Below the pieces are notes generated by a model. The model did no database searches and was not told the origin of the DNA. It was given only the letters and a program-made list of their open reading frames with translations. A program made the translations under genes and the position numbers. From Haloferax namakaokahaiae (GTDB lineage Archaea > Halobacteriota > Halobacteria > Halobacteriales > Haloferacaceae), in NCBI RefSeq assembly GCF_042663225.1, contig NZ_JBHTAA010000005.1, positions 248,001-312,000 on the forward strand: 64,000 nt of DNA, written 5' to 3'. Below are positions 50,719 to 58,803 of this stretch, one piece after another (the first letter of the stretch is position 1; each line of letters begins with the position of its first letter).

Positions 50719-51522
50719 ATGACAACTGTGGAACTCGATGCCGACACCGTCAGGCTCTCGGTGGACGACGGCGTGGCGACGATGGTCATCGACGCGCCGA
50801 GCGTCCGCAACGCGCTGACGATGGACGTGACCGCCGGCGTGCGCGAGGCGCTCGATTCGCTCCCGGACGAGGCGCGGTGTCTCATCGTCCGCGGTGCTGA
50901 CGGAGCGTTCTGCGCCGGCGGCGACGTGAACGCCATGCTCGAACTCCAAGCCGGGGCCATGTCGCTCCCCGAGGCCGTGGACCACGTCATCCACGACACG
51001 GCCGACTGCATCCGGCGAATCTACAACTGCGACATCCCGACTATCGCCGCCATCGACGGTGCTGCTGTGGGCGCGGGCGGCGCGCTCGCTATCGCCTGCG
51101 ACCTGCAACTGCTCTCGACGGAGACGCACATCGGATTCGGCTTCCGTCGCGTCGGTCTCGCCGTCGATTCCGGCGTCTCGTATCTTCTCCCTCGCCTCGT
51201 CGGCCAGAACGTCGCCATGGAACTCGTCTACACGGGCGAACTCCTCGAAGCCGAACGCGCGCTCGAACTCGGTGTGGTGACTCGAATTTCCGAACCGGAG
51301 TCGTTCGAAGACGAACTCGCGGACCTCACGAAGCGAATCGCGTCGGGTCCGACGAGCGCGCTCAAAGCCTCCAAACGCTTGCTCCGCCGCCCAGACGACT
51401 CGCTCGAAGCGGCCATCGAACACGAAGCGTCGGCGCAGGCGGTCCTCTTCGAAACCGACGACCACGCCGAGGGCGTCGAATCCTTCATGGAGCGCCGTGA
51501 CCCCGAGTTCACCGGACGGTAG
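50719..51522 (+). CDS. Enoyl-CoA hydratase/isomerase family protein
   Basis: A 267-residue crotonase-fold protein: FCAGGDVNAMLELQAG (oxyanion hole), AIDGAAVGAGGALAIACDL, GFGFRRVGLAVDSGVSYLLPRLVG with the catalytic Glu positions partly altered. A hydratase, isomerase or thioesterase role is open. It follows menC by 48 bp in the same direction and may have been recruited to, or simply adjoin, the men genes. Confidence 0.75.
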   Translation: MTTVELDADTVRLSVDDGVATMVIDAPSVRNALTMDVTAGVREALDSLPDEARCLIVRGADGAFCAGGDVNAMLELQAGAMSLPEAVDHVIHDTADCIRRIYNCDIPTIAAIDGAAVGAGGALAIACDLQLLSTETHIGFGFRRVGLAVDSGVSYLLPRLVGQNVAMELVYTGELLEAERALELGVVTRISEPESFEDELADLTKRIASGPTSALKASKRLLRRPDDSLEAAIEHEASAQAVLFETDDHAEGVESFMERRDPEFTGR

Positions 51523-51625
51523 GCAGAGAACGACGTCAGCTGCTGGGCAGGCTGCGTGTCGGTTCGCTGTCCGTCTATCTTGGCACGGTCGGTGCGTTCT
51601 TTACCCGCCTCAGAGTGAATCGTGT

Positions 51626-52342
51626 ATGGTCACCGTCACCGTCTGGAACGAGTATCGACACGAGAAGGAGAGCGAGGAAGTCGCCGACGTCTACCCCGAC
51701 GGCATCCACGAGGTCATCGCCGACGGCTTGCGAGATGCTGGCTACGAGGTCAACACCGCGACGCTCGACGAACCCGAACACGGACTCACCGAAGCCGTCC
51801 TCGACGAGACGGACGTGCTGACGTGGTGGGGCCACAAGGCCCACGACGAGGTTTCGGACGAAATCGCGGCGCGAGTCGTCGAGCGCGTCCGCGACGGGAT
51901 GGGTCTCCTCGTGCTCCACTCGGGCCACTACTCCAAGCCGTTCAAGCGACTCATGGGCACGTCGTGCTCGCTCAAGTGGCGCGAGGCGGGCGAGAAAGAA
52001 CGCGTGTGGACCGTCGAACCGAGCCACCCAATCACCGACGGCCTGCCCGAGTCGTTCGAAGTGCCGCGCGCAGAGATGTACGGCGAGCACTTCGACATTC
52101 CCGCGCCAGACGAACTCGTCTTCACGTCGTGGTTCGAAGGCGGCGAAGTGTTCCGGAGTGGCTGTTGTTACACCCGTGGTAAGGGCCGAATCTTCTACTT
52201 CCGACCCGGCCACGAGACGTACCCGATTTACGAGCAAGACGAGATTCGGACCGTCCTCGACAACGCAGTCGAGTGGGCCGCACCCGGCGACGGACCCGAC
52301 CCGTTCTACGGGAACGCCGACCCGCTCGAAGACCTCGACTAA
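51626..52342 (+). CDS. ThuA-like (trehalose-utilisation type) protein
   Basis: A 238-residue protein of the ThuA/GATase1-like family: VTVWNEYRHEKESEEVADVYPDGIH, VLTWWGHKAHDEV, GLLVLHSGHYSKPFKRLMG (with the family's HSGH), GKGRIFYFRPGHE. Members are implicated in trehalose or disaccharide catabolism; the enzyme activity is not established. ATG 51626 has a TATA-like TTCTTTACC about 24 bp upstream. Confidence 0.8.
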   Translation: MVTVTVWNEYRHEKESEEVADVYPDGIHEVIADGLRDAGYEVNTATLDEPEHGLTEAVLDETDVLTWWGHKAHDEVSDEIAARVVERVRDGMGLLVLHSGHYSKPFKRLMGTSCSLKWREAGEKERVWTVEPSHPITDGLPESFEVPRAEMYGEHFDIPAPDELVFTSWFEGGEVFRSGCCYTRGKGRIFYFRPGHETYPIYEQDEIRTVLDNAVEWAAPGDGPDPFYGNADPLEDLD

Positions 52343-52458
52343 ATCCTCATTCTCGCCTTCGTGACGTTCTTCGACGCCTGAAGAGCCATTATTCCCTCGT
52401 CTCCCGTACCTACGAAGCACCACACGGTGGGCTTCCACCGAGGTGGTGGTGTTACATC

Positions 52459-53217
52459 ATGAACGGAATCGAAGGAAAAGTCGCGCTCGTCACTGGCGCG
52501 GCATCAGGAATCGGACGGGCGACGGCGCTGCGCTTCGCCGACGAAGGCGCAAAGGTCGTCGTCTCGGACGTGATGGTAGACGACGGAGAACAGGTCGTAC
52601 ACGAGATCAACGAATCCGGTGGCGAGGCCGTCTTCGTCAAGGCAGACGTGTCTGACCCCGACGAAGTCGCCAACCTCGTCGCCTCGGCGGTCGAACAGTT
52701 CGGCGGGTTGGACTTCGCTCACAACAACGCCGGAATCGAAGGCGTCGGCAGTTCCATCCCGGAGATGTCCGTCGAGGACTTCGAGCGCGTCATCGATATC
52801 AACCTCAAGGGCGTCTTCCTCGGGATGAAGTACGAGATTCCGCGCCTCCTCGAACGCGGCGGCGGGGCAATCGTCAACACCGCCTCCGTCGCCGGGATGA
52901 CCGGCGGCCCGAATCTCTCGCACTACTACGCCGCGAAACACGGCGTCATCGGCCTGACCCGGTCGGCGGCCTTAGAAGTCGCAAACGAGAACGTCCGCGT
53001 CAACGCCGTCTGTCCGGGCGTCATCGACACGCCGATGATAGAGCGCTTCACGAAAGACGACGACGAAGCCGCCGAAGGCCTGCTCGCCGCCGAACCGATG
53101 GGTCGGATGGGCAAACCTGAGGAGATTGCCGCCGCGGTCGTGTACCTCTGTTCCGACGACGCGTCGTTCGTCACGGGCCACCCGATGGTCATCGACGGCG
53201 GCTACGTCGTCCCCTGA
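52459..53217 (+). CDS. Short-chain dehydrogenase/reductase
   Basis: A 252-residue classical SDR. NAD(P)-binding GAASGIGRATA near 13-23, NNAGIEG near 87-93, catalytic Ser in NTASVAGM, and YYAAKHG for the Tyr-Lys pair near 152-157. Asp at the end of the second strand (VVVSDVMVDD) suggests NAD preference (inference). Substrate unknown. Confidence 0.9.
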   Translation: MNGIEGKVALVTGAASGIGRATALRFADEGAKVVVSDVMVDDGEQVVHEINESGGEAVFVKADVSDPDEVANLVASAVEQFGGLDFAHNNAGIEGVGSSIPEMSVEDFERVIDINLKGVFLGMKYEIPRLLERGGGAIVNTASVAGMTGGPNLSHYYAAKHGVIGLTRSAALEVANENVRVNAVCPGVIDTPMIERFTKDDDEAAEGLLAAEPMGRMGKPEEIAAAVVYLCSDDASFVTGHPMVIDGGYVVP

Positions 53218-53298
53218 CTCGGACCTCAACCCCTGTTTTTTGACCGGGACGACGCACCCGCCGACTACGCTAAGTGCTGTCACTTCCGAGATACATCT

Positions 53299-53412
53299 AT
53301 GGCACAATCCACTGCCAAACAAAAACAGCTGATGTTCGTTTTGTTCGTCGTCGCCGCACTCGTCTTCGTCGTCGGTATCGCGGTCGTCGGCTTCCTCTCT
53401 GGCGCGATTTGA
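53299..53412 (+). CDS. 37-residue single-span membrane protein
   Basis: A tiny ORF (MAQSTAKQKQLMFVLFVVAA and on to FLSGAI) with a polar, positively charged N-terminus and one long hydrophobic helix, ending in TGA at 53410-53412. The composition is that of a real inner-membrane micro-protein and the codons are GC3-rich. It is between SDR and the GH-like gene. Function unknown. Confidence 0.6.
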   Translation: MAQSTAKQKQLMFVLFVVAALVFVVGIAVVGFLSGAI

Positions 53413-53418
53413 GCAGTT

Positions 53419-54351
53419 CTATCGCGTCGCGTCGTCGGGGTGGAAGGTCTTGCCCTGTTTGGTGTCGGCGGTCATCCGGCGGAGCGTCGCCGCGGCGTTG
53501 CTCGCGTCGTAGCCGAACAACACGTCTTTGGCGTAGTGGTCGGCGACTTCCGCGGCGTGGATGAGCTGGTCAACGTCCACGTCTACGGCATAGAGTTCGA
53601 TCGAGAAGGCCACGTCGTACGGTTCGAGCAGGCTCTCGAACCCGCGGGCGATGGTTTCGAGCCAGTACGTGGTTCCGTAGTTCGTGTCGTACAGCGGAAT
53701 CACGAACTCGTCCACATATTCTGAGAGCGCCTCGATGTCGAGTCCGGCGCGACGGTAGAGGTGGCCGGGATAGGGGTCGGGATAGAGCGTGAAGTAGGTC
53801 CGGCCGGGGATGCGGTCGGTCGCCTCGCGGACGAATTGAGTGATGACCTCGGCGCGCCACTCGAATCGGGCCTCTTCGTCGGTGTCGCGGTCGCGTTCGT
53901 CGGCCCACTCCGAGAACTGTCGCGTACAGCGTTCGCAGTGGCAGTACTCGTCGCGGGGGAAGCCGACGTCGTCGAGGCGCACGTCGGCGTTCTTCGCGGC
54001 CGCGTCTTCGACGATTTCGAGCAGGCCGGCGCGGTACTTCTCGTTCGTCGGGCAGATGTACGCCCAGTCGAAGTAGGTCTGGTCGCGCGTGGCGAGGTTG
54101 CCCTCGTCGTCCACGGGGACGAGGTCAGGGTTCTCGTTCGCGGCGGCGGTATCGCCGAAACAGGAAATCATGTTCACGGCGCTTCCGAGCGGTGCGGCCG
54201 CCCGTCCGGTCACGTCTTTGACCTCGTAGAATCCGCGGTCGAACTCCGGCCACTCGACCTCTTCTGGGTTGCGTGTGACGACCCCGTACATGCACCCGAA
54301 TTGGACCGGCCGTCGGGTAAGTCGTTCGTTCTCCCGACCGAAGTACCGCAT
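53419..54351 (-). CDS. Predicted TIM-barrel, glycoside-hydrolase-like protein
   Basis: A 310-residue protein. ADVRLDDVGFPRDEYCHCERCTRQFSEW resembles the Cys-containing loop of uncharacterised glycoside-hydrolase-like barrels (C-x-C-x-x-C followed by F-x-x-W). Strand-like runs such as FVIPLYDTNYGTTYWLETI and FSIELYAVDVD fit a TIM barrel. No signal peptide, so cytoplasmic. Catalytic residues cannot be confirmed. Start is ATG 54351; upstream sequence is low-complexity. Confidence 0.55.
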   Translation of the reverse strand: MRYFGRENERLTRRPVQFGCMYGVVTRNPEEVEWPEFDRGFYEVKDVTGRAAAPLGSAVNMISCFGDTAAANENPDLVPVDDEGNLATRDQTYFDWAYICPTNEKYRAGLLEIVEDAAAKNADVRLDDVGFPRDEYCHCERCTRQFSEWADERDRDTDEEARFEWRAEVITQFVREATDRIPGRTYFTLYPDPYPGHLYRRAGLDIEALSEYVDEFVIPLYDTNYGTTYWLETIARGFESLLEPYDVAFSIELYAVDVDVDQLIHAAEVADHYAKDVLFGYDASNAAATLRRMTADTKQGKTFHPDDATR

Positions 54352-54390
54352 CGACACAAAGCATTTCAACTCTCCTACAACTTCACGAGT

Positions 54391-54744
54391 ATGCCTCGTC
54401 GGTCGCGTCTCTCCGTCCTGCTGGTCGCCCTCGTCGTCCTCGCCGGGGTGGTGTACCTCACGAACGGCGTGGCGACGCAGCGAGCAATCGAACACGAGGA
54501 GGCGTATCTGAACTCTCAGCTATCGAACGCGACGTGCCTCACGTCGTACGGAACGACGGAGACGACGAGTCGGACCCGTGCGAGCGTCGTCGGCTATGGA
54601 CTGACCAGCAGGACGGTTCGTGTACAGCACGCCTACTGGTTCAGTACCGGAGAACTGGACGCAGACGGCTCTTCGGAGGCGACGTACGAGGTGACGATCG
54701 ATTCGGTTCGGCGCGTCGGTGGCGACTCCGTCACTCCGTGTTAG
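54391..54744 (+). CDS. Small exported protein with N-terminal anchor
   Basis: A 117-residue protein with an N-terminal hydrophobic helix (LSVLLVALVVLAGVVYLT) and a polar exported part with two Cys residues (ATCLTSY, VTPC) that may pair. It has no lipobox. It is divergent from the GH-like gene. Function unknown. Confidence 0.55.
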   Translation: MPRRSRLSVLLVALVVLAGVVYLTNGVATQRAIEHEEAYLNSQLSNATCLTSYGTTETTSRTRASVVGYGLTSRTVRVQHAYWFSTGELDADGSSEATYEVTIDSVRRVGGDSVTPC

Positions 54745-54815
54745 TGCCGCTGCAAATTCGAAACGAGAGTGGCGACTCATCGATACGTGGTCGCCAAGGA
54801 AAATGGAGGGGACGG

Positions 54816-54920
54816 TTACTCTTCGATTTCGACTTCGACGGCTTCTCCGTCGCCGGAGAGGAAGACGTAGCCGAGTGCGACGAGCGCCAGTGCGAGGACC
54901 AGTTTTGCTTTCTTGGACAT
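54816..54920 (-). CDS. 34-residue membrane protein
   Basis: A tiny ORF on the minus strand (MSKKAKLVLALALVALGY then VFLSGDGEAVEVEIEE) with a basic start, one hydrophobic helix and an acidic tail, the topology of a small membrane protein. It lies in the gap between the exported protein and pyrI. It is probably real by composition; function unknown. Confidence 0.6.
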   Translation of the reverse strand: MSKKAKLVLALALVALGYVFLSGDGEAVEVEIEE

Positions 54921-55023
54921 GCTCAAACGTTCGTCTTCCCGGCACTAAGTAATTACGACACGTTGCGTCTCATCCGCGTCTCGTCGGGGGATTTCTGAAA
55001 GATTCGCCCGTCGAAGTGTGCGC

Positions 55024-55491
55024 TCAGTTCACGTCGAGGCTCGCGGCGAGTTCGTCCTCGCGGACGATGGTGCCGCAGTAGTCACAGCGGACGCCGTCGT
55101 CGAGGACGGCAAACCCGGAGTCGATGGGTTCGTCGGCGTTCGAGATGCAGTTGTGGTTCGGACAGGAAATGATGCCCGAGACGTGGTCCGGGCGGACGAC
55201 GCGACTCTTCTCTTCGACTTCGTAGTCGCGGACGATGTTGATGCTCGCGGCGGGCGCGATAAGCGAGAGGATGTCCACTTCGGACTGGCTCAACTCGCGG
55301 CCTTCGACCTTTACGATGTCCTTGCGGCCGAGGCGGTCCGAGGGGACGTTCATCCCGATGGAGACGGCCTCGCCGCCGCTGCCGTCGATGCCCAGGAGGG
55401 CGAGCACGTTGAGTGCCTGCCCGCCCGCGACGTGGTCGATGACGGTGCCGTTTCGAATCTTGGAGACGCGGAGTTGGTGGTCGTCACTCAT
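55024..55491 (-). CDS. pyrI: Aspartate carbamoyltransferase regulatory chain
   Basis: A 155-residue PyrI. The nucleotide-binding domain is N-terminal; the zinc domain has CPNHNCISN then CDYCG (Cys4). It binds CTP/ATP and assembles with PyrB. It overlaps pyrB by 8 bp and is translated after it, giving coupled subunit production. Confidence 0.95.
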   Translation of the reverse strand: MSDDHQLRVSKIRNGTVIDHVAGGQALNVLALLGIDGSGGEAVSIGMNVPSDRLGRKDIVKVEGRELSQSEVDILSLIAPAASINIVRDYEVEEKSRVVRPDHVSGIISCPNHNCISNADEPIDSGFAVLDDGVRCDYCGTIVREDELAASLDVN

Positions 55492-56398
55492 TGTTTGAGA
55501 GGAGGCTGTCTAACAGCGCCATCCGGACCGGGATGCCGTTGTGGGCTTGTTCGAAGTACTTTGCGTGCGCCGTCTCGTCGATGTCGGGCGAGATTTCGTC
55601 CACCCGTGGGAGCGGGTGCATGATGGTGAGGTCGTCCGACGCGACGTCGAGCGTCTCGGCGTCGATGCGGTACTGACCCGCGACCTTTCGGTACTCGTTC
55701 TCGTCGGGGAAGCGCTCGCGCTGGATGCGCGTGACGTAGAGCACGTCGAGTTCGGGGAGCACCGATTCGAGGTCCGTGTGCTCGCGCACCTGCGCACCCG
55801 AGGCGTGCAGGTCGTAGCGGACGTTGCGCGGGAGACGCAGGCTCTCGGGGCTGATGAAGTGCTGGCTGGCGTCGAAGTTCGTCAGCGCCTCGGCGAGCGA
55901 GTGGACCGTCCTGCCATATTTCAGGTCGCCGAGGATGCCGATGGTGAGGTCGTCGAGACCGGCGTTCTCGCGGATGGTGTAGAGGTCGAGCATCGTCTGA
56001 CTCGGGTGCTGACCCGCGCCGTCGCCCGCGTTGATGAGCGGCACGTCCACGAAGTCGGCGGCCATCGACGCCGCGCCCTCGCTCGGGTGGCGAAGCACGA
56101 GCGCGTCGGCGTAGCCTTCGACCACGCGCACCGTGTCGGCGAGCGTCTCGCCCTTCTTGACCGACGACGACTCGACCGGTCCCATATCGACCGTCTGGCC
56201 GCCGAGGCGTTTCATCGCGGAGTCGAAGCTCATTCGGGTTCGTGTACTCGGCTCGAAGAAACAGAGTCCAAGAACCTTATCGGCGTGCTGCTGCTGGAAC
56301 GCCGCCGGGTTGGCATCGATTTCTGCCGCGCGATCGAGCACCGCCTCGATGTCCTCCCGCGAGAGGTCCGTCGCGGAGATGAGGTGGTCCTGACGCAT
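55484..56398 (-). CDS. pyrB: Aspartate carbamoyltransferase catalytic chain
   Basis: A 304-residue ATCase. Carbamoyl-phosphate loop FFEPSTRTRMSFDSAMKRLGG near 49-69, HPSQTMLDLYTI and MHPLPRVDEI present. First step of pyrimidine biosynthesis after carbamoyl phosphate. I start at ATG 56398; the upstream Met at 56440 adds a non-conserved stretch. Confidence 0.95.
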   Translation of the reverse strand: MRQDHLISATDLSREDIEAVLDRAAEIDANPAAFQQQHADKVLGLCFFEPSTRTRMSFDSAMKRLGGQTVDMGPVESSSVKKGETLADTVRVVEGYADALVLRHPSEGAASMAADFVDVPLINAGDGAGQHPSQTMLDLYTIRENAGLDDLTIGILGDLKYGRTVHSLAEALTNFDASQHFISPESLRLPRNVRYDLHASGAQVREHTDLESVLPELDVLYVTRIQRERFPDENEYRKVAGQYRIDAETLDVASDDLTIMHPLPRVDEISPDIDETAHAKYFEQAHNGIPVRMALLDSLLSNNE

Positions 56399-56527
56399 TG
56401 ATAGATGACGGGTCGTACACCAACTTGAATCTCCCGCCATGCGTCGCCCAGCCAGCTATGCATATGGGTGCGTAACAAAGACGGTCAGCGAGCGGAGATA
56501 GTCGAATATCCGACGTGTTCAGGCGAT

Positions 56528-57781
56528 TCAGGGCCAGTTGCCGCTGGATTTGTACGCGTCAACGACGCGTCGGATGGCGACGACGTAGGCCGCGGTGCGG
56601 AAGTTCGGCAGGTCGTGTTTCTCGTAGGCATCGACGAGGTTGTCGAAGGCGGTGACGATGACGCGCTCCAACTCGTCGTTGACGCGCTCTTCGGTCCAGT
56701 AGAAGCGCTGTCGGTTCTGCACCCACTCGAAGTAGGAGACGGTGACGCCGCCCGCGTTGGCGAGGATGTCCGGGAAGACGGCGATGTCGCGTTCGGTGAG
56801 TACGTCGTCTGCCTCGGGCGTGAGCGGGCCGTTCGCGGCCTCGACGATGATGTCGGCCTGTACGTCGTTGGCAAGGTCGCCGTCGATGGCGTTTTCGAGC
56901 GCGGCGGGGGCGAGCAGGTCCACGTCGAGCGTGAGGAGTTCGTCGTTCGTGATTGCCTCCGTATCCTCGTAGTCGGAGACGGTGCCCGTCTCGTTCTTGA
57001 AGTCCTTGACGGCGTGGGCATCGAGACCGTCTGCGTCGTAGATGCCACCGGAGGAGTCGGAGACGGCGACGATGGTCGCCCCGAGGTCTTCGATGAGTTT
57101 CGCGGCGACCGAACCGGCGTTCCCGTAGCCTTGAACGGCGACGGTCGCACCTTCGATGTCTCGGTCGAAGTAGTCGAACGCCTCGCGTGCGGTGAGCATC
57201 GTGGAGCGACCGGTCGCCTCGACGCGGCCCTCGCTGCCGCCGTTGGTCAGCGCCTTGCCCGTGATGACGCCGGGGGCGGTGGTGTTTTCGAGGGTCTCGT
57301 AGGTGTCCTTAATCCAGTTCATCTCGCGCTGGCCGGTGTTCACGTCGGGCGCGGGGATGTCGCGGTCTTCGCCGATGAAGGGGCGGAGTTCTTTCGCAAA
57401 AGAGCGTGAGACGCGTTCGAGTTCGGACTCGGAGTAGTCCTTGGGGTTGATGACGATTCCGCCTTTGCCGCCGCCGTAGGGGATGTCTACGACGGCGCAC
57501 TTGTACACCATCCACCCGGAGAGGGCTTTCACCTCGTCGCGGCTGACGTTCGGATGGTAGCGAATCCCGCCTTTGTACGGACCGCGGTCGCCGTTGAACT
57601 GGGAGCGGTAGGCCCGGAATAGCTCCAGTCGCCCGTCGTCCATCTCCACAGAGAGGTTCGTTTCGAGGATACGTTCGGGGTTCTTCAGTCGCGTAATAAT
57701 ATCGTCGCGCACGTCGAGGTATGCGGCGGCGTCGTCGATTTGTTCCTGCAAACTCTCGAACGGATTCGCCTCTTGTGCCAT
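56528..57781 (-). CDS. gdhA: Glutamate dehydrogenase, paralogue 1
   Basis: A 417-residue hexameric GDH. Glutamate-binding GPYKGGIRYHP and GGGKGGIVINPKD (catalytic Lys) and the NAD(P) fold from GYGNAGSVAAKLIED to SDSSGG are present. It interconverts glutamate and 2-oxoglutarate plus ammonia; cofactor is unknown. GTTTAAG about 27 bp upstream suits a leaderless start. It is separated from its paralogue by citE. Confidence 0.92.
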   Translation of the reverse strand: MAQEANPFESLQEQIDDAAAYLDVRDDIITRLKNPERILETNLSVEMDDGRLELFRAYRSQFNGDRGPYKGGIRYHPNVSRDEVKALSGWMVYKCAVVDIPYGGGKGGIVINPKDYSESELERVSRSFAKELRPFIGEDRDIPAPDVNTGQREMNWIKDTYETLENTTAPGVITGKALTNGGSEGRVEATGRSTMLTAREAFDYFDRDIEGATVAVQGYGNAGSVAAKLIEDLGATIVAVSDSSGGIYDADGLDAHAVKDFKNETGTVSDYEDTEAITNDELLTLDVDLLAPAALENAIDGDLANDVQADIIVEAANGPLTPEADDVLTERDIAVFPDILANAGGVTVSYFEWVQNRQRFYWTEERVNDELERVIVTAFDNLVDAYEKHDLPNFRTAAYVVAIRRVVDAYKSSGNWP

Positions 57782-57830
57782 GAGTGAATACCCTCGTGGG
57801 AGGCGTTTAAGCGTAGCGGACTTTTTACCA

Positions 57831-57851
57831 TATTATAATGATAATACTCAT
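57831..57851. promoter_or_regulatory. AT palindrome upstream of gdhA paralogue 1
   Basis: TATTAT-AATG-ATAATA (57831-57846), a 6-bp inverted repeat, followed by CTCAT. It begins 50 bp upstream of the gdhA start, beyond the TATA. The same ATTATAATG core occurs before paralogue 2 (60200-60208). A shared regulator site is likely. Confidence 0.45.
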
Positions 57852-57894
57852 GAGCATTGGTAATAGGAAACACGACCCAACTGCAAAAAATGCC

Positions 57895-58737
57895 TTACTG
57901 CGCCGACTCGTCTGCCCTGTCGAGGATGTTCTCGGCCTGCTTGATGAGCGGTGAATCTATCATCTCGCCCTCGACGCTGAAGACGCCGCGGCCCTCTTCG
58001 GCCGCCTCGTCTCGCGCTAGCAGCACTTTCTTCGCCCATTCGACCTCTTCGGCATCGGGCGAGAACGCGTCGTTGATGACCGGCACTTGCGCCGGGTGGA
58101 TGGCGAGTTTGCCGTCGTAGCCGAGTTGGACACCGAATCTCGCGTCCTCGCGGAGTCCCTCGGTGTCCTGAAAATCGGTGTGGAGCGTGTCGATTGCATC
58201 GACGTTGGCGGCGGCGGCCGCGACGACGACCCGCTCGCGGGCGTAGAGTACTTCGGTTCCCTCCGGTGTTCGTGTCGCCCCCACGTCTGCGGAGAAGTCT
58301 TCGGCACCGAAGATGATTGCAGTGGTTGCCTCCGCGGCCGCGACTTCGGGCGCGGCGAGCACGCCCGCGGCGCTCTCGATAATCGCAATCACGGGGCAGT
58401 CGGCGCCGACTTCGCCGGCCGCGTCGGCAACGCAGTCACAGTCCTCGGCGCTCGATGCTTTCGGGACGACGAGTGCGTCGGGTGGATGGTCGGCACAGAT
58501 AGCCGAAACGTCTTCGAGACCCATCTCTCCGGGGTTGACGCGGACGGTCACCTCCGCGTCGGGGTCGAACGAGGGGTCTACGAGGACTTCGTTGACCGCC
58601 TCGCGCGCTTCGGCTTTTCGCTCCGGTGCGACGGCGTCTTCGAGGTCGAAGACGAGCACGTCGGCACCGGCACCGCCGGCTTTTCGGAGCAGCTTCGGTC
58701 GGTCACCGGGCGAGAACAGGACGCTTCGTCGTGGCAT
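57895..58737 (-). CDS. CitE/HpcH-HpaI-type CoA lyase
   Basis: A 280-residue TIM-barrel enzyme of the citrate-lyase beta/malyl-CoA lyase group: RRSVLFSPGDRPKLLRK, VFDLEDAVAPERK (metal Asp/Glu), and AIIESAAGVLAAPEV, IIFGAEDFSADVG, GKLAIHPAQVPVI later. It probably cleaves malyl-CoA or a methylmalyl-CoA; the product pairs suggest acetyl-CoA or glyoxylate. It lies between two gdh genes on the same strand, next to a MaoC gene. The stand-alone enzyme lacks citF and citD partners here. Confidence 0.8.
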   Translation of the reverse strand: MPRRSVLFSPGDRPKLLRKAGGAGADVLVFDLEDAVAPERKAEAREAVNEVLVDPSFDPDAEVTVRVNPGEMGLEDVSAICADHPPDALVVPKASSAEDCDCVADAAGEVGADCPVIAIIESAAGVLAAPEVAAAEATTAIIFGAEDFSADVGATRTPEGTEVLYARERVVVAAAAANVDAIDTLHTDFQDTEGLREDARFGVQLGYDGKLAIHPAQVPVINDAFSPDAEEVEWAKKVLLARDEAAEEGRGVFSVEGEMIDSPLIKQAENILDRADESAQ

Positions 58738-58803
58738 AGAGAGTGATGTGAGTAGAGCCTGATAGCTGTACGGAACGGGAGACGAGAACGTGTGGGTGCT
58801 GGC

